Shown here piece after piece: positions 19,494 through 27,775 of a stretch of DNA of 64,000 nt. The notes under the pieces were generated by a model. It worked only from the letters and a program-made list of their open reading frames with translations, was not told the DNA's origin and did no database searches. This DNA is from Paulinella micropora (Eukaryota > Cercozoa > Imbricatea > Euglyphida > Paulinellidae): the NCBI GenBank assembly GCA_019918135.1, contig WBZZ01003618.1, forward strand, positions 1 through 64,000, written 5' to 3'. Each line of letters starts with the position of its first letter. Within the stretch, counting starts at the first letter, position 1. Made by a program: the position numbers and the translations under genes.

Positions 19494-19876
19494 TAAGAAA
19501 CTAGGCTGTACGATGCAAGACCCGCAACCCCCCTGTCCTCTTGCGTGCTTTCTGGTGCTCGCTTTGCCTGGGCACTGCCAGGAAGAAAGTGTTGGGGGCA
19601 GGGGGCCGTTAGTTCCTTGGTAGGCAGTGAGACGCCGAGCCGACCGTCCGGTGCTAGTAGAAAAGACACAGCCCCAGCTAGAGCCACGCAGCCCCCTCCC
19701 CTGAGCTCGCTCTGGCGCCGGACGTACGCCTCTCTCGGGGAGGCTCTCCAGGGGGGGAGCGGAGCGGAGGCACCTTCCCTTCCTTCCTTCGTGCCCCCCT
19801 TTTGTCCCTCCCTCTTATTCCTCTCTTGGCCCGCGCTGACCTTCTGGCCCCTCCCGTCTGTCTAGTGTAATGTCCA

Positions 19877-19882
19877 AATAAA
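19877..19882 (+). terminator. AATAAA upstream of the kinase-like gene
   Basis: It lies 384 bases after the BspA copy 2 stop and 107 bases before the kinase ATG. It could be the poly(A) signal of copy 2 or a TATA-like element of the kinase gene. The corresponding position in the 33.6-kb remnant is degenerate. Confidence 0.35.
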
Positions 19883-19988
19883 GAGACCTGGCTAGGAAGA
19901 ATTGTCGGGGCCTCTTGCGTGTTGTCCAGTTTTCCTCTCTGTCCCTCCGGAGCTCTGGGTTAGCCCCGAGGAGGGCCTGGACGACGCC

Positions 19989-21362
19989 ATGGCCAGCGGG
20001 AGCAAGCGCCGCCGCCTCGACGACCCGCCCCCTCCGCAGGCGCCGCCGCCCCCGTTGAAGAGCAGGTTCGTCTGCGACGCGACCAGGCGCTGTAGCCACT
20101 GCTACCGAGCCGGGTCATGTGACCCGTGCCGTTCGTGCCGGCAGCGCAAGCTGTTTGAACCAGCGGGAGACCTCCGGGCAGCCACGTCGACGGTGCAACA
20201 GTGGACCCCTGCGGAAAGACGGGGGGATCCTCCCCTGTCCTTCCAGCAAGTGAACCTTTCGTCGGAGGCCGCGGGGTTTGGCTCGTGTGCTCTCTTCCGC
20301 ACTACCCAGGCCGAGTTCGAAGCCTTGTACCCGCCGCGCCTGACCGCTAGCTGGCTCAAGCCGGGCTCCGTCTTGCTCCTGCGCCGGCCGGGGCTGGTCC
20401 TGAAAAGCCTAGACAGGGGTCCCTTCGCCAGGGGGCCAACGCCGGCCTGCCTCGATTATTGGCACCTGCAACACCGTTTAGCGCAGGCGGTGCTAGCCCC
20501 CGCGGTCCACGGCTTCTTGCAGATAGCGGACGCGCCGGTAGCTACCTGCTGGCTCGTCATGGACCTCGTCCGGGGGCCCACCCCGTGCCTGGACCTGCAG
20601 CGAATTAGTCGCAGGCTCGCCCTGGATGGCCGAGACCGACAGAGAATGGAGGGATTCCTACGGAGGCTACTCGACTTCTCGGTCGATACACTGCCGCTCT
20701 TGCACGCGGATCTACAGCCCGCCAATCTCGCCTTGAACGCGCAGCGAGACTGGCGGCTGCTGGATCCAGACCCCCAGTTCTGCCACCGGCTCTGCCTACC
20801 TACGGACGCTGACGTGAAAGCTTACGGGCCGACCATCAGGCTCTCCAACCTGCTGAGCTTCGTCGCGGACAGCTACGGTCGCCTACGTCCGGAGCTGCGG
20901 CCGGTGCTGTGGCCACTCGTGTTTGACCTCCTGCGCGGGCCTGGCGCACAGGCGACCTTTAACCGCTGTGCTCGCTGGTGGCAGCAGGAGCTGACTGACA
21001 GGAGGCTCAAGGGACCGTTCACCCAGGCCAGGCATTACTTGGCGTTCCACCAGTTACCTGGCCCGGTGTTGTGCGACCCAGGGGTACACACAGGCCTCCG
21101 GGTCACGCTGCCTTTGATCACCGACGCGTGGTGGCACCCAGACGGGAGGCCTAAATGGTCTCACGCGTCGGTGTCGTCGGACAAAGAGAGGAGGTCAGTC
21201 CCGGAGTTTCTGTCAGCACTGGTGCGCCTCGCCTACGGCTGGTCAGACGAGACCTCACGCGCCAGAGCATTCCAGCAGAAAGAGCTTCCCCTCACGCGCC
21301 AGAGCATTCCAACAGAAAGTGCTTCCCCCGGTGGCGGCGGCCAGTTTTTAGCAGTGTCCTAA
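19989..21362 (+). CDS. Protein kinase-like protein with N-terminal CXXC-type zinc finger
   Basis: The 457-residue product starts MASGSKRRRLDDPPP, with an NLS-like basic cluster. Residues about 34-54 (CSHCYRAGSCDPCRSCRQRK) follow the C..C......C..C..C spacing of CXXC zinc fingers, which bind CpG DNA in eukaryotes. A kinase-like domain follows. LVLKSL (about 135-140) may be the ATP-binding lysine strand, LVMDLVRG the hinge, HADLQPANLAL (about 238-248) the catalytic loop, and LLDPDP (about 257-262) the metal-binding aspartate in place of DFG. The layout resembles atypical or viral kinases more than canonical Ser/Thr kinases. It looks whole, although the last 50 or so residues contain a short direct repeat (SRARAFQQKELPLTRQSIPT region). 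A truncated duplicate of its 5' end lies at 33.85 kb. Confidence 0.6.
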   Translation: MASGSKRRRLDDPPPPQAPPPPLKSRFVCDATRRCSHCYRAGSCDPCRSCRQRKLFEPAGDLRAATSTVQQWTPAERRGDPPLSFQQVNLSSEAAGFGSCALFRTTQAEFEALYPPRLTASWLKPGSVLLLRRPGLVLKSLDRGPFARGPTPACLDYWHLQHRLAQAVLAPAVHGFLQIADAPVATCWLVMDLVRGPTPCLDLQRISRRLALDGRDRQRMEGFLRRLLDFSVDTLPLLHADLQPANLALNAQRDWRLLDPDPQFCHRLCLPTDADVKAYGPTIRLSNLLSFVADSYGRLRPELRPVLWPLVFDLLRGPGAQATFNRCARWWQQELTDRRLKGPFTQARHYLAFHQLPGPVLCDPGVHTGLRVTLPLITDAWWHPDGRPKWSHASVSSDKERRSVPEFLSALVRLAYGWSDETSRARAFQQKELPLTRQSIPTESASPGGGGQFLAVS

Positions 21363-21743
21363 AGGTCACAGTGTCCTTGGGTCAGAGTGTCCTCGGGTAG
21401 CGGCCCGTGGTTAAGCCTGTCCCAGGCAGCTAGATTCAGTCTTTTACTTGGGGCAGGTGCTGTCGGCTGCTGCTGGGCGTGGACTAAGTCAGTCAGTAGT
21501 ACTAAACTCCAGTAAGTGGTCAGCTTGTCCACGACGTAGCTCGTCGTCGCCGGAGGGGAGGGCCGGGCTACCAAAGAGAGGGGGGGGGCCAGGGGGGGCC
21601 AGGGGGGGGAGGAGTCCCCTTCTCTTCGCTCTCCCCCGGGCGCCACGCTGGCGGCGGGGGCGCTGGCGGCGGAGGCGCTGACGGCTGCCCCTCACTCGCC
21701 CCCCCCCCCGCCCTGGCTAAACCACCCGCCCCGGCTCCACCTG
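21363..21743 (+). promoter_or_regulatory. Type A upstream block of BspA copy 3
   Basis: Similarity to the copy 2 block begins near 21490 (CTCCAGTAAGTGGTCAGC), continues through CACGACGTAGCTCGTCGTCG and ends in CCTGGCTAAACCACC before the ATG at 21744. The first 120 bases are the 3' flank of the kinase-like gene and show no clear AATAAA. Confidence 0.5.
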
Positions 21744-23990
21744 ATGCACACCAGCCCGGCCTGCCGGCTGTGGCGCCTGGGGCGCCTGCTCTGGTGGTTC
21801 CGGGCCGCCAGCGCCAAGTGCCCTTACCCGCTCCAGTGCCCGACGCAGGCCGAGGCGTGCCCCCCGGTCGCGTGCCCCGGCGGCGCCACGATCCTCGAGC
21901 TGACGACGGCGGCCCCGCACGACACGTTCGTGTGGCCCCTGTGGCCGCCCGCCGCGCCGGCCGGCCCCACGTCGTTCGTGGTCGACTGGGGGGACGGCTC
22001 CCCTCCCACGCCGTGCCTGGACGCCGGCGCCGCGCCGTGCGCGCACACGTACGCGTTGGCCGGCACGTACACGGTGACGGCGGACCCCCGCGGACGCTAC
22101 CCCGTGCGCGGCTGGGCGCTGACGCCGGCCTGGCACGCCGCGGCGCCCGCGGGCCTGCGGCTCAACCGCCTCCTGCAGTGGGGCGAGCTGCGCTTCCACG
22201 AGACGAGCGGTTACCACCTGTACGCGGCGCCGGGGCTCACGTACGTGCCCTCGCTGGCCTGGCTGCCGGACGCCGGGCTCGTGCGGAGCTGGGACTACAG
22301 CTTCGCCCGCCTCACCACCCCGCTGCCGGACCTGAGCTACGGGCTCAACCTGTCGGGCGCCGTGTCGGCGGTCGGCCTGTTCGAGGGCTCCACCGGCCTG
22401 CGCTGCCTGGACGGCACGCAGGGCTGGGACACGCGCCGCCTGCGCAATGCCAGCCGGGCGTTCGCGAACCTGCCGGCGCTGGCCACGCTGGACCTGTCGC
22501 GCTGGCACACCGCCGCGCTCGAGGACGTGAGCGAGCTCTTGGCGGGCGGCGCGGCGCTCACGTGGACGGGGATCGGCGGCTGGACGTCGCTGCCGGGGCT
22601 GCGGCGCTTCGACCAACTGCTGGCGGGCGTCTCGCCCGACTTCCGGGAACTGGGGGCCTTCGCCAGGTGGGCGACCCCGGCGCTCGCGCCGGGCTCGGTC
22701 GACTGCACGCGGCTGGCGCCGTACACGGCGCTCGGCCAGGCGCACTGGCCCGCCGCGTGCTCGCGCTCGCTCTTCCTGGCGCTGGTGCGGGTGTCGTACC
22801 CTAGCGCCGTCGTCGCCCTGGCGCTGTCGCCCGCGGCCGGCCCGGGCGCCGCGTACGGCGTGGGCTGGGGGGACGGGTCGGCGCCCGGCTCGTGCGCGCA
22901 CGCCGACGGCGCCGTCTGCAACCACACGTACACGGGCGCCGGCGACTACTGGCTGCGCCTGAGCGGCCGCGTGGACGGGCTGTGGTACGTGGCCGGCGCG
23001 GAGGTCGTGGAAGTGGTCGCGTGGGGCGACGTGCAGCTGTACCACCCCGTCGGCAGCGGGACGCCACTTCTCGTGCCCCCCGAACTGGAAGAGTGGGGCG
23101 CGCTGCGCTACCTGGCACCTACGGCTGGCTCGCGCGCCCTGCGGGGCGTGGCGCCCGAGTTTCTGCTGATCGGGATGGGCGAGTTTGTGGGTGACGCGCG
23201 CGACTGGGACTGGTCGTGGCTCACGCCCGCCACGCACCCCCAGGGCTTCCTCCACCTGTTCTACGGCTGCGCCAAGTTCAACCAGGACCTGGACGGCTGG
23301 AACACGAGCGGCGTGGCTAGCCTCGCCTCCACCTTCCAGTATGCGTCGGCCTTCAACGGCAGCCTCGGGGGCTGGGACACGGGCCAGGTCACCAGCCTGC
23401 ACACGACCTTCGCAAACGCATACGGCTTTAACCAGCCAATCGGTGGTTGGAACACGAGCCGGGTCACCAGCCTGCAGTCGACCTTCAACAAAGCGTACGC
23501 CTTTAATCAGCCGCTCGGCGGCTGGGACGTGAGCCGGGTCACCAGCCTGCACACGACCTTCGCAAACGCGTACGCCTTTAACCAGCCAATCGGTGGTTGG
23601 AACACGAGCCGGGTCACCGTGCTAGGGGCGGCGTTCCTGAATGCGTACGCCTTCAACCAGCCGATCGGCGGCTGGGACGTAAGCCATGTCTTGTACTTGG
23701 GCTACGCTTTTGCCTGTGAACCCATGGGCCAGTGCGTGTTTAACCAGCCGCTGGGCAGCTGGAACGTGTCGGCTGCCCTGGCGACAGGGGACTATGCAGC
23801 CGTGTTCGGGGGCAACTGCGTCTTCGATCAGAACCTCACGGCCTGGCAAGTAGCGGCCGGGGGCGCCACGACCTGCAGGCAGATGTTTCAGCCTAAAGGG
23901 ATTAGCCAGCCTGGCGTATGTATCAGGCCGAGCAATCTGCCAGCCCTGTGCAACGGCTCCTACGTGCAAGGGTGTGGTCGTATTCAGTAG
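21744..23990 (+). CDS. PKD/BspA-repeat secreted protein, copy 3
   Basis: The 748-residue product starts MHTSPACRLWRLGRLLWWF, a divergent signal peptide followed by the conserved CPYPLQCPTQAEACPPVAC segment. It lacks the polybasic ARRRRQ motif that most copies carry ahead of PKD domain 1 (here PAGPTSFVVDWGDGS). The remaining order is as in copy 2: PKD 1, BspA block 1, PKD 2 (YGVGWGDGSAPG), BspA block 2. In block 2 a 50-residue double repeat is duplicated (TSLHTTFANAYGFNQPIGGW and TSLHTTFANAYAFNQPIGGW, 150 bp apart). It looks whole. AATAAA follows at 24189-24194. Confidence 0.8.
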   Translation: MHTSPACRLWRLGRLLWWFRAASAKCPYPLQCPTQAEACPPVACPGGATILELTTAAPHDTFVWPLWPPAAPAGPTSFVVDWGDGSPPTPCLDAGAAPCAHTYALAGTYTVTADPRGRYPVRGWALTPAWHAAAPAGLRLNRLLQWGELRFHETSGYHLYAAPGLTYVPSLAWLPDAGLVRSWDYSFARLTTPLPDLSYGLNLSGAVSAVGLFEGSTGLRCLDGTQGWDTRRLRNASRAFANLPALATLDLSRWHTAALEDVSELLAGGAALTWTGIGGWTSLPGLRRFDQLLAGVSPDFRELGAFARWATPALAPGSVDCTRLAPYTALGQAHWPAACSRSLFLALVRVSYPSAVVALALSPAAGPGAAYGVGWGDGSAPGSCAHADGAVCNHTYTGAGDYWLRLSGRVDGLWYVAGAEVVEVVAWGDVQLYHPVGSGTPLLVPPELEEWGALRYLAPTAGSRALRGVAPEFLLIGMGEFVGDARDWDWSWLTPATHPQGFLHLFYGCAKFNQDLDGWNTSGVASLASTFQYASAFNGSLGGWDTGQVTSLHTTFANAYGFNQPIGGWNTSRVTSLQSTFNKAYAFNQPLGGWDVSRVTSLHTTFANAYAFNQPIGGWNTSRVTVLGAAFLNAYAFNQPIGGWDVSHVLYLGYAFACEPMGQCVFNQPLGSWNVSAALATGDYAAVFGGNCVFDQNLTAWQVAAGGATTCRQMFQPKGISQPGVCIRPSNLPALCNGSYVQGCGRIQ

Positions 23991-24185
23991 CTAGGACACC
24001 AGTTACGGCGGAAACACTCGCGCGGGGGCCGAAACCCGGGGCGGAGCAGCAGCAGGTCCCTGGCCTGCTGGTACTCGCAGCACCACCCAGCAGAGGTAGT
24101 GCTGGGAGAGGGGGGCGCTTCTCTCTTCTGACCGGCGCAGTGAAACTTAGCCTGGCTGTGGGACAGCCGCTGTGTGCAGCCTCTG

Positions 24186-24450
24186 CCTAATAAACCCAAT
24201 TAACGCGCGCCTAAGCTTTCTGTCCACGGACGTCCACCGCGCACATCGCCGCCAGCAGACAGCAACTTCCTGTTTGGGGTCGGCCGGCCCGACGCACGGG
24301 TCCGCGGGCGGCGGGGAAGAAGGGCGGCGGGGGAGAAGGGGGGGCGAGTCCTCTTGCTCCCTGCCCTGCCGCGCCACGCCGGCGGCCGGGGACGCCGTCT
24401 CCCCCCCCTGGCCACCCTTCCCCCACCTGCTAAACCACCAAGCCCGTGAG
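24186..24450 (+). promoter_or_regulatory. Type A upstream block of BspA copy 4
   Basis: It has the same ordered motifs as the copy 2 block: CCTAATAAAC, TAAGCTTTCTGTCCACGGAC, CACATCGCCGCCAG, CTGCCGCGCCACGCCGGCGG and CACCTGCTAAACCACCAAGC. The ATG follows at 24451. The AATAAA (24189-24194) also serves as poly(A) signal for copy 3. Confidence 0.6.
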
Positions 24451-26681
24451 ATGCACCAGCCCGGCCCTGCCCGCCAGCCGTGGCCCCCGTGGCCCCTCCT
24501 CCTGCTGTGCGGGTGGCTGCGGGCCGCCGGCGCCGGGTGCCCGTACCCGCTCCAGTGCCCGACCCAAGAGGAGGCGTGCCCCTCGGTCGTGTGCCCCGGC
24601 GGCGCCACGATCCTCGAAATCACGACGGCGGCCCCGCAAAACAACACGTTCGTGTGGCCCCTGTGGCCGCCCGCCGCGCCGCTGGCTCGCCGCCGTCGCC
24701 AGGCCCAGGCCGCCGTCCCGACGTCGTTCATGGTCGACTGGGGGGACGGCTCGCCCCCACGCAGTGCCTGGACGCCGGCGTTGCGCCTTGCGCGCACACG
24801 TACGCCGCTGCCGGCACGTACACGGTGACTGCAGACCCCGGCGGACGCTACCCCGTGCGCGGCTGGGCGCTGACGCCCGCCTGGCACGCCACGGCGCCCG
24901 CGGGCCTGCGGCTGCGCGCCGTGAGGCAGTGGGGGGAGCTGCGCTTCCACGAGACGAGCGGCTACCACCTGTACGCGGCGCCTGGGCTCGCGTACGTGCC
25001 GACGCTGGCTTCGCTGGCAGACACGGGGCTTGTGCAGAGCTGGGACTACAGCTTCGCTCGCCTGACCGCTACGCTGCCGGACCTGAGCTACGGGCTTAAC
25101 ATGTCGGGCGCCGAGTCGGTGGTCGGCCTGTTCGAGGGCTCCACTGGCCTGCAGAGCCTGTGGGGCACACGAGGCTGGGACACGCGCCGGCTGCGCAACG
25201 CCAGCCGCGCGTTCGCGGGCCTGCCAGCGCTGACCGAGCTAGACCTGTCGCGCTGGGACATCGCCCGGCTCGAGGACGTGAGCGAACTATTTGTGGGCGG
25301 CGTGGCGCTCACGTGGACGGGGGTCGGCGGCTGGACGTCGCTGCCGAGCCTGTCGCGCTTCTCGGGGCTGTTCGCGGGCCTGGGTAGCAACTTCCGGGAG
25401 TCGCTCGCCGGCTGGTCGACGCCCGCGCTCGCGCCGGGCTCGGCCGACTGCACGCGGCTGGCGCGGTACACGGCGCTCGGCCAAGCGCACTGGCCTGCCG
25501 CGTGCTCGCGTTCGCTCTTCCTGGCGCTCGTGCGCACGCAAGCCCCCAACGTCCCGGCCACGCTGACGCTGTCGCCCGCGGCCGGCCCGGGCCAGGGCGG
25601 CACGTACGGCGTGGACTGGGGGGACGGGTCGGCGCCCGAACCATGCGAGCACGCCAGCAGTGCCGTCTGCCCTCACACGTACGCCAGCGCCGGCGACTAC
25701 TGGCTGCGCCTGAGCGGCCGCGTGGACGGGCTGTGGTACGTAGAGGGCGCTATTGTGGTGGAGGTGGTGGCGTGGGGTGACGTGCAACTGTACCACCCCG
25801 TCGGCAGCACGACCCCGCTCTTCACGCGAGTGGCGCCGTACCTAGCTAACGACAAGTACCTGCTGCGCTACCTGGCGCCGACGGCCGGCTCGCGGGCCCT
25901 GCACGGCGTGGCGCCCGAGTACCTGCTGCTCGGCATGAGCGAGTTCGTGGGCGACGCGCGTGACTGGGACTGGTCGTGGCTCACGCCCGCTACCCACCCC
26001 AACGGCTTCGCCAGCCTGTTTCAGGACTGCGTCAAGTTCAACCAGGACCTCGACGGCTGGAACACGAGCGGCGTGGCTAGCCTCGCAGGCACGTTTTGGG
26101 GCGCAAGGGCCTTCAACGGTAGCATCGGGGGCTGGAACACGAGCCAGGTCACGAGCATGAGCTGGACCTTAAGTGGCGCGTACGCCTTTGATCGGCCGGT
26201 CGGTGGCTGGGACATCAGCCAGGTCACCACCCTAGAGGAGGCGTTCGGGGAAGCGTTAGCTTTCAACCAGCCGATCGGCGGCTGGAACACGAGCCGGGTC
26301 ACCAGCCTATTGTCGACGTTCACGGTCGCACAGGCCTTTAACCAGCCGATCGGCGGCTGGGACATAAGCCGCGTCACTAACCTAGTGAATACCTTCTTAT
26401 GTGACCCGTCGTCCAGGAATCCGTGTGTGTTTAACCAGCCCCTGGGCAACTGGAAAGTGTCGGCCGCCGTGGCTGCCGGGAATATACGTGGTATGTTCGC
26501 TGGCAACTGCGTGTTTGATCAGGACCTCACGGCCTGGAACGTGACCTCCAGATTTGGGGCATATGTGTGCCAGCAGCTGTTTCAGCCTGGGGGGATCTTC
26601 GAGTCTGGCGTAGGTATCAGGCCGAGCAACCTGCCCGCAGTCTGCAGCGGCTCCTACGTGCGCGGTTGTGGTAAGCGTTAA
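24451..26681 (+). pseudogene. PKD/BspA-repeat secreted protein, copy 4
   Basis: It starts MHQPGPARQPWPPWP with the LLLLCGWLRAAGAGC signal peptide, then the Cys-rich segment, a LARRRRQAQ polybasic motif and PKD 1. BspA block 1, PKD 2 (YGVDWGDGSAPEPCEHASSA) and BspA block 2 (AFNQPIGGWNTSRVTSLLSTF) follow. It ends SYVRGCGKR. Its N-terminal 120 codons are closest to copy 2, suggesting those two share a recent ancestor or gene conversion. It looks broken, with about one break. AATAAA follows at 26795-26800. Confidence 0.75.
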
Positions 26682-26791
26682 GCAGAAGAAGCCAGACACG
26701 TAGTTCTGAGGGAGCTGAGGCGACGGGGGGTAGTCTTCTGTCTTCCTTGGTTTAGTCTTGCTTTGGGGGGAGCCGCTGTGTGCAGCCTCTG

Positions 26792-26905
26792 CCTAATAAA
26801 CTCGAGTTAGTGCCTAGGCTGGCTGTCCACCAACGTCCACGACGTACATCGTCAACCGGAGGCTTTTCTGCGTGCCGGAGAGAGGTCGGCCAGCCCCGAG
26901 CGAGC
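26792..26905 (+). promoter_or_regulatory. Solitary type A upstream block
   Basis: It repeats the type A motif order (GCCTAATAAACTC, GGCTGTCCACCAACGTCCAC, GACGTACATCGTCAACCGGA) after copy 4, but no BspA gene follows on the plus strand. It appears to be the left-over 5' block of a lost copy, or copy 4's 3' flank carried along with the duplication unit. AATAAA is at 26795-26800. Confidence 0.5.
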
Positions 26906-27195
26906 GCCGCTACGACCCCGGTGGCGGCAGGCCAGTGACGCCTGGTCTCGGTCCGCCGGTGGCACCGCTGGCCCGCAGGGTCATTTGGCGTGTGACCGAC
27001 TGTCCCCGGGGGCCGCTCAGCTGCGGCGGCTTGGCTGCCCAGTAAGTAAGTCTGGTTTAATCCACAAAGAAGACAGTCTGCCCAGGCAACAGAGCCTCCT
27101 GTGTTAGAGCGTGGCGCTCTCTCTCTCACTCTCTCACTCTCTTCATGTTGGCCAGGCCGGCTGGCCCTAGCCCAGGCGCTGCCGCCGCCGGGCTC

Positions 27196-27411
27196 TCAGG
27201 GCCCGGGCCCGAACCAGACGGTGGCCTCCTGAATGCTGGCTTCCGGGGACGGCGAGGCCGAAGCCGAGGCCGGGACCGGGGCCGAGGGGCTCGGGTCCGG
27301 CGTGCAGTACGCGGCGACGGAGGCGCCCCCGCGGCCAGCGCCAGCCACCACCAGCCACAGCAGCAGCCGCCACAGCCACACCCACAGCCACGTACCCCGG
27401 CGTCGGTGCAT
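27196..27411 (-). CDS. Short ORF with signal-peptide-like start, possible BspA remnant
   Basis: The ATG at 27411 opens MHRRRGTWLWVWLWRLLLWL followed by an Ala/Gly-rich segment and a Pro/Ser-rich tail, 71 residues in all. The MH start and hydrophobic leader resemble the N termini of the BspA family (MHPARAAWWGLWCLWW in copy 5), and it lies in the same orientation just downstream of copy 5. It has no PKD or BspA repeat. It could be an N-terminal stub of a lost copy or a chance frame in GC-rich DNA. The rest of 26,906-27,775 shows no supported gene. Confidence 0.25.
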   Translation of the reverse strand: MHRRRGTWLWVWLWRLLLWLVVAGAGRGGASVAAYCTPDPSPSAPVPASASASPSPEASIQEATVWFGPGP

Positions 27412-27775
27412 GAATAGCACGGGTAGGGACGGCAGAGCCAGGATGCTAGGCTTTGCCAAGCTAGCAGCGCCGCCCGCGCGGCCGCACCTCCTACCTCCCC
27501 CCTCCGGGGGCGCGTCCCGTGCCAGGGAGAGGGGCGCCGTTCTCCCCCCGCCCTGCCCCCTCCCGGCAGGGGGAGGGGCGGCCCGGAGAGGGGGGTCCGG
27601 GAGGCTCCGGAGAGGGGGGGGGCCGGAGGAGGGAGCTCGGAGGGAGAGAGTCCCCGGCCGGTGCAGCCCCCGGAGCCTACGGACCCCGGGCTGCCGCGGC
27701 CCCCCTGGCTCACACCCACCACGCCCGCCCGCCCGCCGGGGCCCGCCGGGGCCCGGCGCAGCCGAAGGCCGGCGG

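Noticed and set aside
21717-23552. 611-codon minus-strand frame over BspA copy 3
   Set aside because: Antisense shadow of the repeat-rich gene (VQAGDPARVPA repeats are the complement of the BspA consensus).
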